DNA of 64,000 bases from Cyathus striatus (lineage: Eukaryota > Basidiomycota > Agaricomycetes > Agaricales > Nidulariaceae), in the NCBI GenBank assembly GCA_025738555.1, contig JAOVFP010000015.1, positions 682,001-746,000 on the forward strand. The letters are read 5' to 3'. Positions 48,011-58,448 of the stretch are shown one piece after another. The translations under genes were made by a program, and so were the position numbers. Every line of letters starts with the position of its first letter. Position 1 is the stretch's first letter. The notes under the pieces were generated by a model. It saw nothing but the letters and a program-made list of their open reading frames with translations. It did no database searches and was not told the origin of the DNA.

Positions 48011-48415
48011 ATGGGTGGACTCCCCGTCATTTTCATCGGCTACGAGCTCGCAGAAGATGCTCTAGACATCTACCAATCTCCAACCAACAGTACCAGCACC
48101 AGAGAAGCAACCAAATCTCTACTCCGTATGGTCGAATCGGAAACATACAGACCAGCCAGTATCGTCCGATACGACGACTCCAATGGCCATACACATAACT
48201 TTATCTACTGTTTCGTTGATCTCAGCTGTCAGAGGACGTACTCTACCAAGGAGATCGATGCGATCTCTGTACCGTCGGAATTTTTGGGCGTGACGAAGTT
48301 GGTTAAGATTAGAGGAGAGTTGGAGCGCATGTTTTGTCCGAGTGCATTGGTTTATTCTTATGGTGCGGGTGGTAAGACTCGGGTTGATGCTGGTGTTGTT
48401 ATTGGGTGTGTTTAA
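48011..48415 (+). CDS. Hypothetical 134-aa protein
   Basis: Single-exon ORF starting ACAATGG with a good Kozak-type context and a TATA-like motif upstream. The protein begins MGGLPVIFIGYELAEDALD and has a mixed alpha/beta-type composition with no signal peptide or membrane segment. Cys residues at FVDLSCQRTYS, ERMFCPS and near the C-terminus (GCV) show no zinc pattern. I do not recognise the family. Its codon use (many C-ending codons) resembles the neighbouring host genes rather than the transposons, which supports a real host gene. Confidence 0.6.
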   Translation: MGGLPVIFIGYELAEDALDIYQSPTNSTSTREATKSLLRMVESETYRPASIVRYDDSNGHTHNFIYCFVDLSCQRTYSTKEIDAISVPSEFLGVTKLVKIRGELERMFCPSALVYSYGAGGKTRVDAGVVIGCV

Positions 48416-49470
48416 TTTTACTTTTTGATTTGTATTGATTTTGATGTTTTTTTAATAGAGAGCTGCCGGCTACTAAGTCTCATTGAACCGTGTGTGGTGG
48501 AATGAAAGGGTGATACATAGCATGGGGACGAAGATGAGCTAGTGCGGCTTATTTACGAATGTTCGTAGTACGCCTTAGCTGACGAGAGTATGAGAGTTGG
48601 ACGTTAGAAGTAGTAATGAATAGCTATGTCTTGAGTCACTCCGAGTTACATTGTGAATGCAATATCGTTATACACATCAATATTATTCAACCAGTTCACG
48701 AAGTATTTATGAAGCTGGGTTTAGCGAGTTACATCTCTCTCTCATTAGTTCTCAATTCATTACGCTACTTTCGCGTGCAGAGATGGGCTGCATCTATCTA
48801 CTGACTCAACCTGCTCGAGTTGGTCGTGGATGTCCAGTGCCTTTTAGATGCAACAAGTCGAGAGAGTGACGACACTAGAGATTCAGAACCAAGCAGCGAG
48901 TTCTCTAGTCCCCTCAAACCGGAATTTGTAAGGGTACGGTTCCAAGTGCAATACAAAGGGCAAGTATATTAAGTCGCATCGGGACGGGAATACGGAGCTG
49001 AATCCAGGAGCAAGCAGTTGCCATGGTCAAGCTGTGGTCAGTGCTCGCACTGAGGTTGGCAAGCTCCGTTCAAATTCAATCGGAGTTTTTGCGGATCGCA
49101 AAACGATCACATGTCTGTTCGAAAGTGAATTTAAACCCCGACGCGCGTTTTTTCCTCAGCGTCTTAGATTGCGTTGTGTTGGACGTGGACCACGAACTTC
49201 TACAACGCACACCTCTCGAACATGAAGTGAAAACCACGACTCTCCATGTCGCTTTTATTGGATTCGGATAGTGAAGGTCAAATCTGTCACTCTCCGCCAT
49301 GTACTTAACACTGGTTGCCATTGCGATACGATAACGCACCCAATCGGTGCTTTATGCCCCGGGTTTGCTATCCACCTCGTCGCGCAACACGCACTACCTC
49401 CTTTTCAATCTAAGCTGCTGGCTAGTACTTCTATGATAATGATGTTCGTTGACGTCCGGGGCGTCCTGCA
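48416..49470. other. Intergenic, nothing recognised
   Basis: About 1.05 kb. Short overlapping ORFs occur on both strands but none has a consistent start, splice signals or recognisable motif. No tRNA A/B box pair was seen. Confidence 0.4.
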
Positions 49471-49479
49471 GGAGTCAGC

Positions 49480-49800
49480 TGTACCTCCGGAAAACGTTAC
49501 ACACCAGACAAGATCCTGTTCAACTGGCCTACCCAACAAGCCGCACGGATCCTACCTCACCCAACACCCAACCCCCACTTCAAAATGCTCCAACGTGATC
49601 TGTTTGTACCTCTTACCTAACCTACATTTCACCATTTCGCAGAGCACTTCGAATCCGAAGTCTAAGCTGCCAACCACGCTTCTTTCGGCTTCTACGACAT
49701 TTCCAACATTGTACAAGACTCGTATACCGCGTCGCTATACGCACTGCTGGGAGGAGACGTTCCGAGCAGCGAAGCCTATGACGCGTTGAGATGCGGGCTG
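49480..49800 (+). pseudogene. Possible decayed coding fragment, family unknown
   Basis: Two stretches read like protein: one from about 49507 (DKILFNWPTQQAARILPHP, then HFKMLQRDLFVPLT) and one from about 49635 (EHFESEV, then ANHASFGFYDISNIVQDSYT and ALLGGDVPSSEAYDALRCGL). They are separated by a stop-containing segment ending in TTTCGCAG that could be a small intron. A stop (TAA) remains in the second stretch. No family was recognised. Confidence 0.3.
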
Positions 49801-50981
49801 GGACGAAACTTGAGGGGGTGGAGGTTTGGTCACTGGGTACTTATGGGGTTATGGTGAGCTCTTCATAGGCATATATCTATTCAATCGTTTCATGGATTGC
49901 ATGATATAGTAGGGACTCGACGACACACGACGCAACGCAATCTTCGAATCGTTCTCATTACGCTCTCCCCCCTCCGCCCTCGACATGGATTTCGAAAATC
50001 AGCATCGACCATTTTGAACTTTCCGCTCGATGTCGAGTACCTCAGATACCTACACCTGTCCACGCAACTTCCACCTCTCTCACTATCCACCTCTACCGGT
50101 CAAAGTCACGTATCACCCTAAGTAATACCCCACGTTCGGCCATCTTCCACGTCTTGCCGTCGAAATTCCCTAGACGACGAGAAAGTTCACATACCCTCTC
50201 GATCCCAGCTAACACATGAGATCTCCTCAGGTGCTTAGCGGTCTACGCGTATCGTCCCGCTCTTTAGTCCTTGTCTCAAGGTATACACGTATTCTCTTAG
50301 CCCTTAACAACTAACGAACACGTCGAATTGGACGTCGCTCAGCGTACGTTGGTATATCAGGTATCTGATATCGGACGCTAAGTGTGGTAGCCAGACAACC
50401 TTGGTGAGCCCAAGTACAGTTACTCTGCGTTTATTTTTCGTGTTGCTATTGAAGAGAGTAGGAATGTATGATGAGATTGGGAATTTCGAAGTACATGGAC
50501 GGTGTGCTAAGTGGTTGGGGTAATTATGACGGCGTCGTCGTGCTACTTGAAGCGTGTACGTGATGTTGAAGAGCGGTGTATTATGTATGCACCTCGTAAC
50601 ACCTGGATAATGATATATTCACGTTGGAATAAGGCAATGCTATGCACGTTCTGTTATTAGAAGATGTCAGTGAGGGACGGGAGTAACGAAGAATAGATAA
50701 ACATGAGAAAGAGAGTGAGAAATGTTGAACACACAAACATGAACGTGTTCAGTCATCAACGTATATACCATCCTACTTCTCAAACGTCAACAACCCAGTA
50801 CTTCTGTGTATCTGAACACTGTACCAAACAAACAACCCCCCTCGAACATAGCAAAGTAAAAACCCAATACATTCCCCAACAACCTACACACAACGTACAT
50901 TCGTTTATATTAATACAAAACAATTCCTATCATCCCACACACAGCCCACGCCTTAGTGTATATAATTGAATAGATAGCGCG
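49801..50981. other. Mostly unassigned sequence with a possible short upstream exon
   Basis: A pyrimidine-rich stretch followed by ATG occurs near 49985. An ORF of about 32 codons starting MSSTSDTYTCPRNF (about 50029-50121) ends at AAGTAA, which could be a donor site. Nothing downstream could be joined to it with confidence. The rest, including the AC-rich 50700-50980 segment next to the stop of the 97-aa gene, shows no gene. Confidence 0.3.
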
Positions 50982-51546
50982 TTACTTCTTCCCTGCCTTC
51001 TTGGCAGCTGTACGCGCGCGTGTGATTTGCTTCTTCCATCCGTAACACTGGTTGCAACCTGTCAAGCATGAGTTAGTAAGAGTTGGAGGGGGAGTGTGAG
51101 GTAGGTGTAAGATGGAGAAACAGAACGCGAGGGTGAAAGAAAGAAAGTGGCAGGGTAGGCACCTCAAGGGAACAACAGCGAAAGTAAGGAGGATTATAAC
51201 GTACTTGTAGAACCGTGCTTCTTGCACTGGTAGACCCCGTCCTTGGTCATCGTGGCTGCTGGACACTCAATACCTTCGCGGTCGATGGGGTCGAACTACA
51301 TGTCGTATCAACGGTCAGCGTCAACGCGACGTAACGATAACGACAGGAAGACGTACCCCAAAGAACGAATCGTTCTCCTCTCGTCCGTCGAACGCACAGA
51401 GGTCACACTACATCAACGAACACTCCTCAGTACACTCACAAAAGCAAAGCAATGATGGTAAAATGACATACGACTTCCTTGAAGTGCGTGCAAAACATCG
51501 CATCGTTGACTTCGATGGTAGCAGGTGCAGATGCGGTGTCAGCCAT
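50982..51546 (-). CDS. Small Cys/His-rich conserved fungal-type protein (97 aa, four exons)
   Basis: Exons (minus strand) 51472-51546, 51357-51407, 51205-51295 and 50982-51058, with introns of 64, 61 and 146 bp, all GT-AG and phase-consistent. The product starts MADTASAPATIEVNDAMFC and carries a Cys/His set C-x2-H-x3-VC-x2-C in the first half. A second set C-x2-H (QCKKH)-x4-C-x2-C (CNQCYGWKK) lies in the second half, suggesting zinc binding. The C-terminal AAKKAGKK is strongly basic. A central FFGFDPIDREGIECP block looks conserved. I believe similar short proteins are widespread in basidiomycetes, but their function is unknown to me. The start is supported by a TATA motif about 130 bp upstream and a purine-rich strand just before it. 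Confidence 0.82.
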
Positions 51547-51700
51547 TGTAAGAGAAGAAAAGCGAAGAGTGAGAGAGCACGAGTAGACGAGGAGAGCTGG
51601 GGAGAGTGGTAGGGGATCGATAAGGGCGATGGAAGACGATGTTGGGAGAGGAGTGGGAAGGTGGGGAGGCTTATATAGCTGGGAATGCGGCACGCGAGCT
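51547..51700 (-). promoter_or_regulatory. Promoter of the 97-aa gene
   Basis: On the minus strand, AGCTATATAAGCC (about 51669-51681) is a clear TATA box. It is followed toward the gene by a CT-rich tract of about 110 bp typical of highly expressed fungal genes. Confidence 0.6.
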
Positions 51701-52897
51701 CTGGAATTCGATGGGCACGGCGTTACGAGGCAAGATCCGGGCGTTGTTAGCGTAATTGAATTGGGTTACACGCTCAGGAGTCAGAGTTGACAAAGTCGTT
51801 AGCTCGACGACGTAGTTGTGACACAATTGACCACTACACGACTTCATGACCATCCAAAGTCAGTGCGTTCAACATACACCTGATGTTACCATTAGTACAC
51901 CTAACAGGTAATTCAGAAAATAAACGGCATAGCTGAAGTCCAGGACAGAACCGTTCTAGCTCCAAACATCGGCATTCCCATGATCAGTCCAGCTGACCCA
52001 GAACCTAAGAGACAAGGGCGGGAGAATGTCGAGGCCAGGTGACCTGGCTGGCGCTTACCGATTATAGTTATTTAAGTTTGTTAGAATGGGAAGGAGATTA
52101 CGTGTAATTTGGTGGCCATCTTCGGGTCATTTTTTGTTCTTATTAGTCGTTCTGTTACCTATCAACTACCCTTTCTTCCGGCGTTATAGCACCGCGACAA
52201 TTAATTGAGGTGTTTTTGGTAATACATATGGTGATTTTGTGACGTCCTCCGTGTTGGGATTCCGATTCTTCGTGATACATACATGAACTACAAATACTGG
52301 TATCAACAAAAAATACTTATCTCCTTTTCCATCATCATGCGTGTTCACCTATAAGTACAGCCCCTGGATGCTGACACTCCACATTCATTTTAAGTGAAAC
52401 AGGTCAATATTGAAACCTTCACCCCAAATGCTATGCAAACCTTTTCCTGTTGCAAGTTTTACTTTGACAAGCTTCTGGGGAATATAAAGAAGATAAGAGT
52501 AAAGCATAGAATTTTTAATATTAGATTATCATTACAACAAGTAAACCTGGAACTACTTCTCCCTCAAAATCTTGTCCAACCACCTCTTTGCTACACCTTT
52601 CTTCTTGGACTTTGTAACTTGTACCCTTTGTTGTTTTACACTTGATTCATTGGTATGCTCTTCAACTGGTTTCTAAGTATGCACTATGTGTAGCTCCTCA
52701 ATATGTTCTACAGCTTACTCCTCCACATGTTCTAGAATTGGGTCCTGCATAACAATGTCTGCATCTTAAACTTCACTATGAGCAATTAGTGAAATTATCA
52801 CAAATCTTCCAGTTTCTGTACCAATAATAATTGTGTTATTATTCATAGTTAATGTGTTTTGATTTGCAGGTCTAAAAGAAGGAGGGAGCCAAAAAAA
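51701..52897. other. Intergenic transition zone, nothing recognised
   Basis: About 1.2 kb. The first half has host-like base composition. From about 52380 it becomes AT-rich and CpG-poor, like the transposon-dense DNA to the right. Short ORFs were not convincing. Confidence 0.4.
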
Positions 52898-53319
52898 TCA
52901 TCTACCTGCTTTTACAACCCAGGTATCTATAATCAAGATACAATTAAGAGTAGATAATTCAGAAAGGGGATCAATGTCAGTGAATGCTGAGAAGGAAACT
53001 ACATGCTTATTATTCACAATGATATATTTTTCATCAATGCTTAACTTGACCACTTCAACAGGTTCATGAAATCTCTGAGCACAAGTGCTATTTTCAATAT
53101 TCCACACTCTGACTTTCCCATTAACTGAGCCAGAAACAATAGTTGACCAAGTGTGAATGGCTTTGAAGCTCAATGAGAAGGTTTTCACTATGTGAATTCC
53201 ACACTCTGACTGTCTCATCATGTGAGCCAGAAACAATAATTGATCTATCCTGTAATATGGCAACTGAGGTGACCTTATTTGAATGGCCTTGAAGCTCAGT
53301 GAGAAGGTTTCCACTATAT
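52898..53319 (-). pseudogene. WD40-repeat gene fragment, frameshifted and cut by an LTR
   Basis: The minus strand reads one WD repeat in one frame: NLLTELQGHSNKVTSVAI, then IIVSGSHDETVRVWN. The next, in a shifted frame, reads TWSTIVSGSVNGKVRVWNIEN, followed by a further blade start (VVKLSIDEKYIIVNNKHVVSF). The second repeat lost part of its first strand, which explains the frame change. The fragment ends exactly where the LTR begins at 53320, so upstream repeats were displaced or lost. WD40 propellers are protein-interaction scaffolds; which protein this was cannot be told. Confidence 0.72.
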
Positions 53320-53981
53320 TGTCATGACCATGCCCCTAGTCTGACTTGGCAGCAGAGTACAAGAGGATGGCTACAGAGAAGTGAGGGGTGAATAAGAGAT
53401 GAGAGTGGAGAAGGTAACTCAGGGATAGAACTTTGGCTTCAGCTTATATGCTGTGCCCCTGGGATTTCTGGTGCTGGATTTCAGAGTAAGGGCAAGCCCT
53501 TTGGAGAAGACAAGAGATGAGAAGATGAGAGATGTAACTCAAGTCAGACAAGAGGGTGAGGACATGGTTCAATACAAAACTGAAGTCTAAGTACAGTTGT
53601 CATGCTACTTAAATACTAGAAGGTCAGAGTAAGTAAAGGCTGCTGGCCAAGGCCAGCAGAGAAGTATGGTCAGGGTAGGCATATGTAGAATGAAGACTAT
53701 AACTAATTAAACATAATAAAATGCATTGGAGAAGTGAGTGTGTATGGCAGTGTGAAGTGAAACTGATAGTGGCACACTTAAGAATGATAAGTGACTCACT
53801 ATGAGATGTATACTACATTACTGAGGGGATAGCTCAGTAGAATGGAAGAAAGGAAATGAAAGTAATCTATGTAAAGTAAGCAATAGGTAATAATAGAGAC
53901 ATAATCAAAAGTCCAGAGTAAATGAAGAGAAGGGCAGAGTAAGAGACTAGAGGTCCAGAGGTAGGCAGTATGGGATATGAC
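53320..53981 (-). mobile_element. 3' LTR of a minus-strand Ty3/gypsy element
   Basis: A 662-bp segment with ends TGTCAT...ATGACA. On the minus strand it begins right after a purine tract (AGGGGGGAATAC), the expected polypurine primer of a 3' LTR. The left flank TATAT (53315-53319) would be one copy of the target duplication; its partner is outside the window. The mate LTR is not visible, so the assignment rests on termini plus polypurine tract. Confidence 0.65.
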
Positions 53982-53996
53982 AGTATTCCCCCCTGA
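53982..53996 (-). other. Polypurine tract next to the LTR
   Basis: The minus strand reads TTCAGGGGGGAATAC immediately before the TGTCAT LTR start, matching the usual plus-strand primer position of LTR retrotransposons. Confidence 0.55.
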
Positions 53997-54171
53997 AGGC
54001 TGAGCCTCGAGGCCTGAGCATGTGATCAAGAAAATAGGCTTCTTGAAATTTGATTGGCATTTTGAGATCAGGCCCAGATATATAAAGATTAGCTTTAGAG
54101 GAAAAAAAATAAAAACCATAACTACCCTGCTACACCAACTCTACTTCACATGACTTGTTATTTACCACAAT

Positions 54172-55753
54172 GTCCTCAAACTCCCAGTCAGCACCTATGA
54201 CCAATGATACAGAGAAGTTAAGGAGAATCAAGGAGATGGAGGCAGCACTGAGAGTTCTAAAGGGAGAATTGGGCAGTGAAGTAGTGGCAGAGGCCAGAGA
54301 GAAAAGGACTGAGGGAAAGGTGGTGAAAGAGGTAGAGCAGGTCAAGGTGGAGAAGAAAGATGCTATGGAGGTGGATGCAGGAGAGCAATGATTGGAAGCA
54401 TTACAGGAAAAGAAACATAAGCAGGAGGAGACAATGGCAAGGGTTGCTGGAACAATGGCAAGACTAACTGGTTGCCCAGTGGAGGAAACAACAGAGGAAG
54501 GGGTTAGACTGGCCTCACATGCAGATTACAAGATGACATTAGCAAGGTTGGGCATAATGTCATTTAGTCAGGAGTCAGTGGAAAGGTTCTTACATTACCA
54601 CAGGGGGGCTGACAGCTTGGTGATGACAGTGGACAAGACCATTCCAGTGGAGGCAGTTGTGGAGCAAGCATTGGCAGAGGTATGGCCTACAAATGTAGGA
54701 GTTCCTACTCCTTTGGTAGAGCCAGAGGTGGCAACCACTTCACAGGTAGGTACTTACATGACCATGGAGCAGATTGCTGACCACAAATGCACTATTCAGC
54801 AGCTGGAGGCTGATGGCCACACAATAACTCCAGAGGGAGAGGTGGAGAAGAGCATTGAGTGGGCAGAGAACAAGCATGGTTCCAAGAAAAAACACACCAA
54901 TACAAATCCAGAGGATGCAACAGGGGTGACTCCAAAACTGCCCAAGAAGAAACCTGCAACCCAGACTTCCCAGTGCAAAGGGATGAAGAGCAAGGTTCTT
55001 ATTGACAATGAGGTGGGGGAGAAGGCCAGTGGGGGAAGTGGTGCAGCCCAGAGGAGTTAGACTGGAACAAAGAGTCAGGCAGAGGACAACTCTGGGGATG
55101 AAGAGGAGGAGGAGAAGACATGCATACTCCTCCATGTCCCTTGCACAAGTTGCAAGCAATGGAATGTGGAGTGTCTGGTGGACCTCAGGTGAGTATCTCC
55201 TAATGTTGTACAGCATTGCTTTAATATGCTTCCCAGTGGTAAGCAGATGGAGCACAAGTTGTGTGAGGCTTGCAGGAAGATGAGGGGTAAATGTGATCAC
55301 AATGGGCTTATGATAGGGATTGTGGTCTCATCATGGTGGAAAAAGCACATGGCACAACTGGCTGGATTGAGAAAGGGAGATGGGCAGCAGGAGAAATTGG
55401 TGGAGGAGTTGCAGACCCAACTGGCACTGACAAGGTTGGGGCTGGAAGCAAAGGAGAAGAAGTTAGAAGCATTGGCAAAGTTGAAAATATATAGGAAGGA
55501 GATCAAGCGGTTGGAGGATGTAGAGTATAAGCTGGAAAAGGAGAGTGACCAGCTGAAGAAGGAACATAATGAGTTGGTTTGTTGACCCAACTCCAAGGGC
55601 CCATCATGGGGAATGGAGGCAGTGTTATTGGGGGCCTTTGAGAGGAATGTTGATATGCACACAGAGTTGATGGGGGTGTTGAGCAGGCTGTTGGCAACCA
55701 CACAGGTGGCAGAGGAGGGCACACTGGCAGAGACTAATGTCACAAAAACTTAG
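54172..55753 (+). pseudogene. Antisense ORF inside the gypsy element: zinc-cluster-like, coiled-coil protein with three nonsense codons
   Basis: One reading frame runs from ATG 54172 to a terminal TAG at 55751-55753, using one intron (55189-55236, 48 bp, AG|T codon). It is broken only by TGA 54389-54391, TAG 55058-55060 and TGA 55583-55585. Order of parts: charged N-terminal helix, Lys/Glu-rich region, central unrecognised region, then a Cys cluster across the intron (PCTSCKQWNVEC, then CEACRKMRGKC) with two CxxC pairs and two further Cys. A heptad-rich C-terminal coiled coil follows (LEAKEKKLEALAKLK, KLEKESDQLKK). It lies between the polypurine tract and the pol remnant and reads opposite to pol. 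Similar Cys-cluster proteins are common in basidiomycete repeats. Function is unknown. Confidence 0.68.
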
Positions 55754-57119
55754 TTTGCCACACAAAGTATTTCAACGCATTTTAATGCTTTAAGGCATCA
55801 GCCATATTAAGTGGCATTAAATCGAGGACGAAACCTTAAGGCTCTTTCAAGGCTTTGCTGAGGGCCTTGCAATGCCTTGCAGCTAATCTCATGTGGTCCT
55901 ATGACAAGCTTTAAGGCACTCTATGACATACTGTAATACACTATAGGTTCATGATATTCTATATGTAGTTTATAGGGCTACTGGTTGCGCATTGTAAGAA
56001 CTCCTTACCATATAATTAATTTTATGACTATGTTGTCTTAAAATGCCTTGTCAGGAATTGGCGAATTGGGCTATAGTACACACAGATCCTGCTTAACTTG
56101 TAACCCCATTAATGTTCTAAATCTAGTCTGCTCAATCAAATACAGTATTACTACCAGGGGCTAATACTTAATAATAGGCATGAATTCAAATGAAAATGAT
56201 ATTAAATGGTTTATTTACATCGAATATGTTACTATGTAACAACCAAAGTGTGCAGCCTTCAGATCAGTAAACAACAACACTCACCTAGTCATATCAATCA
56301 ATGAGAACAATGCACAGCACCAGACTGCATGATGTCCTCTAGTATTCTAACCCCCCCATTCCAGCAAACTATCACGGCACTCTATCAATGTTTCAATGAC
56401 AAGTCTGTCAGTAATGTGGTACAACATTCAGAACAGATCACCTACCTGGCTGTCTCTCACAGTCACCACACATCTAGCGTGTCATAGACAAGTCATTCTG
56501 AGGCCCCAAAGCATGAAGAATCCTCATCAATTTATACCTTTTGGATGAGGTCGTTAGTCAGCAGGAGCCGGAACTTGCATGTTCTCGACAGCCGAAGCAG
56601 ATGGCTAGTGCGTGTATGGACCTCATGTGCACATCAAGGGTCTCTCTAGACTTTTGTTCTACATTCCAACTTTCCAAGGCCAGAGTCTAGTTCTTTCAGC
56701 TATGCCAATGCAATCACATGTTCCGAATGCTATCACATCCTGTACTGAACTGGCTTAAACTTTACCAGCCTGAAGTTGAATGTGGCACACATTGTATCGT
56801 GGTCTGACACCTGTCAGTGTATGGTCCAAATTCATCAACCATTTGTATTCCAGCCATAGTGGAAAGTTGAAACATATAGCCTAGTACATCCTCATTCATT
56901 CGTGCCTCCATTGAGGACTTCATACACAAATTGACATGTTCTAGATTTATTCTAGCCTATTGCAATGTGATATCATAGAATCACAATCACTTAGAAGACT
57001 GGCTTGAAGTGGTGCTATAACTTCCTATTTAAAAGGTATGTATTCCAATTGTTACACCTCAGAGTAATTCACTCATTGTCTATTCACCATTATTTCTCAT
57101 GGTTCATAAACATAACTGC

Positions 57120-58448
57120 ACTATTTCTTCTCTGTCTGAGAGTGGCTCGGATAGAGAGGATGGAATACTCGATGACGAAGATGTCGAAGAGGAACATCTG
57201 CCTACAGACATGGAGATTGTTATTCCCAGACCAGATGCAAGCAAGAAAGATTTATGAAAGGTATTCCTGTCCTATACTTATTCAATTTCTCCACTTATCT
57301 ATATCTTATACAGGGACTTAGGAGTGCTCAGCTTAAAGTCTCCAAGTTATACAATAAACTAAAGACTGTCAATAAAGAGAAAGCAATACTCGAAGCTGCC
57401 AAATCTGGCACTTGTTGTCAGCTTCAGCGTATGGCTACACACCCTGATGATGATTCCATAGTGAAATCTGGTCGGCACTTTACAGGTATGTATGAAGTAT
57501 GGATGTGCGATGCAATGAAGTTGGCTGTCATTTACCTGGATCTGGACTTTGATGATACCAATTGGAATTCAGCTGAGAGGTATAGTAGCCCTGAGGTACA
57601 GTTGGAAGGAATTCAATGTGACCTGCAGGCAGTTGTACCCAAATTTTTGCACAATTCCATGGTTGGTTCAATGACTGATCACCCCATTGTGAAGGTGAGA
57701 GACTTTTTAATGTTATTTAAGTGGATCAATACTAATGAACATATGTAGTTCGATCATGGGATGCAACAGCAACGTTCAAATGCAGTGGAATGTGTTCATG
57801 AAGCATTACCACTGCTTGTCAACAATGGACTGGATCGAGATATGCTTATCAGCTTCGACTCAGAGGCACAAAAGTACAATTTGCTGCCACCTGTTTTTTT
57901 TCCGAAATGGAACACAAAAGACAAGCATGTCTTCACTTCCGATGTATTACTTAATGTAAGTAATTATTTGCCTTTTCTTTAAATTGGCTGATGTCTTATT
58001 TTATTTCAGCTAGGACTATGTCTACTCCATGGTTGCAGTGCTCTCTGAGCTCAGAAGGAAGGGAAAGCCCTTAATACAAACACTATTGCCAAACACTGGG
58101 GATTAACATGCGTTACTCCAGGATTTATTGCATTTGTTGCTATATTGGTAGGTTATTCATTTATGTATTCTATGATATCTGATGATACATATACTACAGG
58201 CATGATTTGGTCTCTCTGGAGATCCAGAGTTTGTCCCAGTAGGAGAATCAGGCATCATGTATGCTGAAGACTTCAAGGCATACAAACTGATGTTATACAA
58301 ATTTTACAACAAGCCCAGTATTCAAGAAGTTTTTCAGCAGTACAATAATATGATATTCTCTAACCAGAATGATGAGCAGGATACTGGTATGAGAACAGAT
58401 GACATGAGTTACAATGAATTGATGGATTGTATTGGAAATGAAGTTTAA
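57120..58448 (+). pseudogene. Transposon-associated basidiomycete protein of unknown function (DUF6698-like), three TGA stops
   Basis: Exons about 57120-57260, 57314-57694, 57749-57955, 58010-58147 and 58200-58448, with introns of 52-54 bp and all phase 0. The sequence opens with an acidic Ser/Asp/Glu stretch, then a helical part (LKTVNKEKAILEAAK) and a central domain (DHGMQQQRSN, then LLPPVFFPKWNTKDKHVF). The tail reads LCLLHGCSAL, TPGFIAFVAIL and FGLSGDPEF. The motif order (HG-x-SAL, VTPG-IAF, LSGDPEF) recalls a basidiomycete family I know as DUF6698; this needs a search. TGA codons at 57255, 58046 and 58203 break an otherwise continuous frame, without indels. The 5' end is not firmly placed. 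Its TAA stop abuts the stop of the opposite-strand transposase. Confidence 0.62.

Noticed and set aside
49271..49789. 172-codon plus-strand ORF
   Set aside because: No recognisable motif; another frame of the same stretch looks more protein-like, so this ORF is probably accidental.
50703..50969. 88-codon plus-strand ORF next to the 97-aa gene
   Set aside because: Low-complexity, Thr/His/Pro-rich composition and no promoter or splice evidence; it lies just downstream of the stop of the opposite gene.
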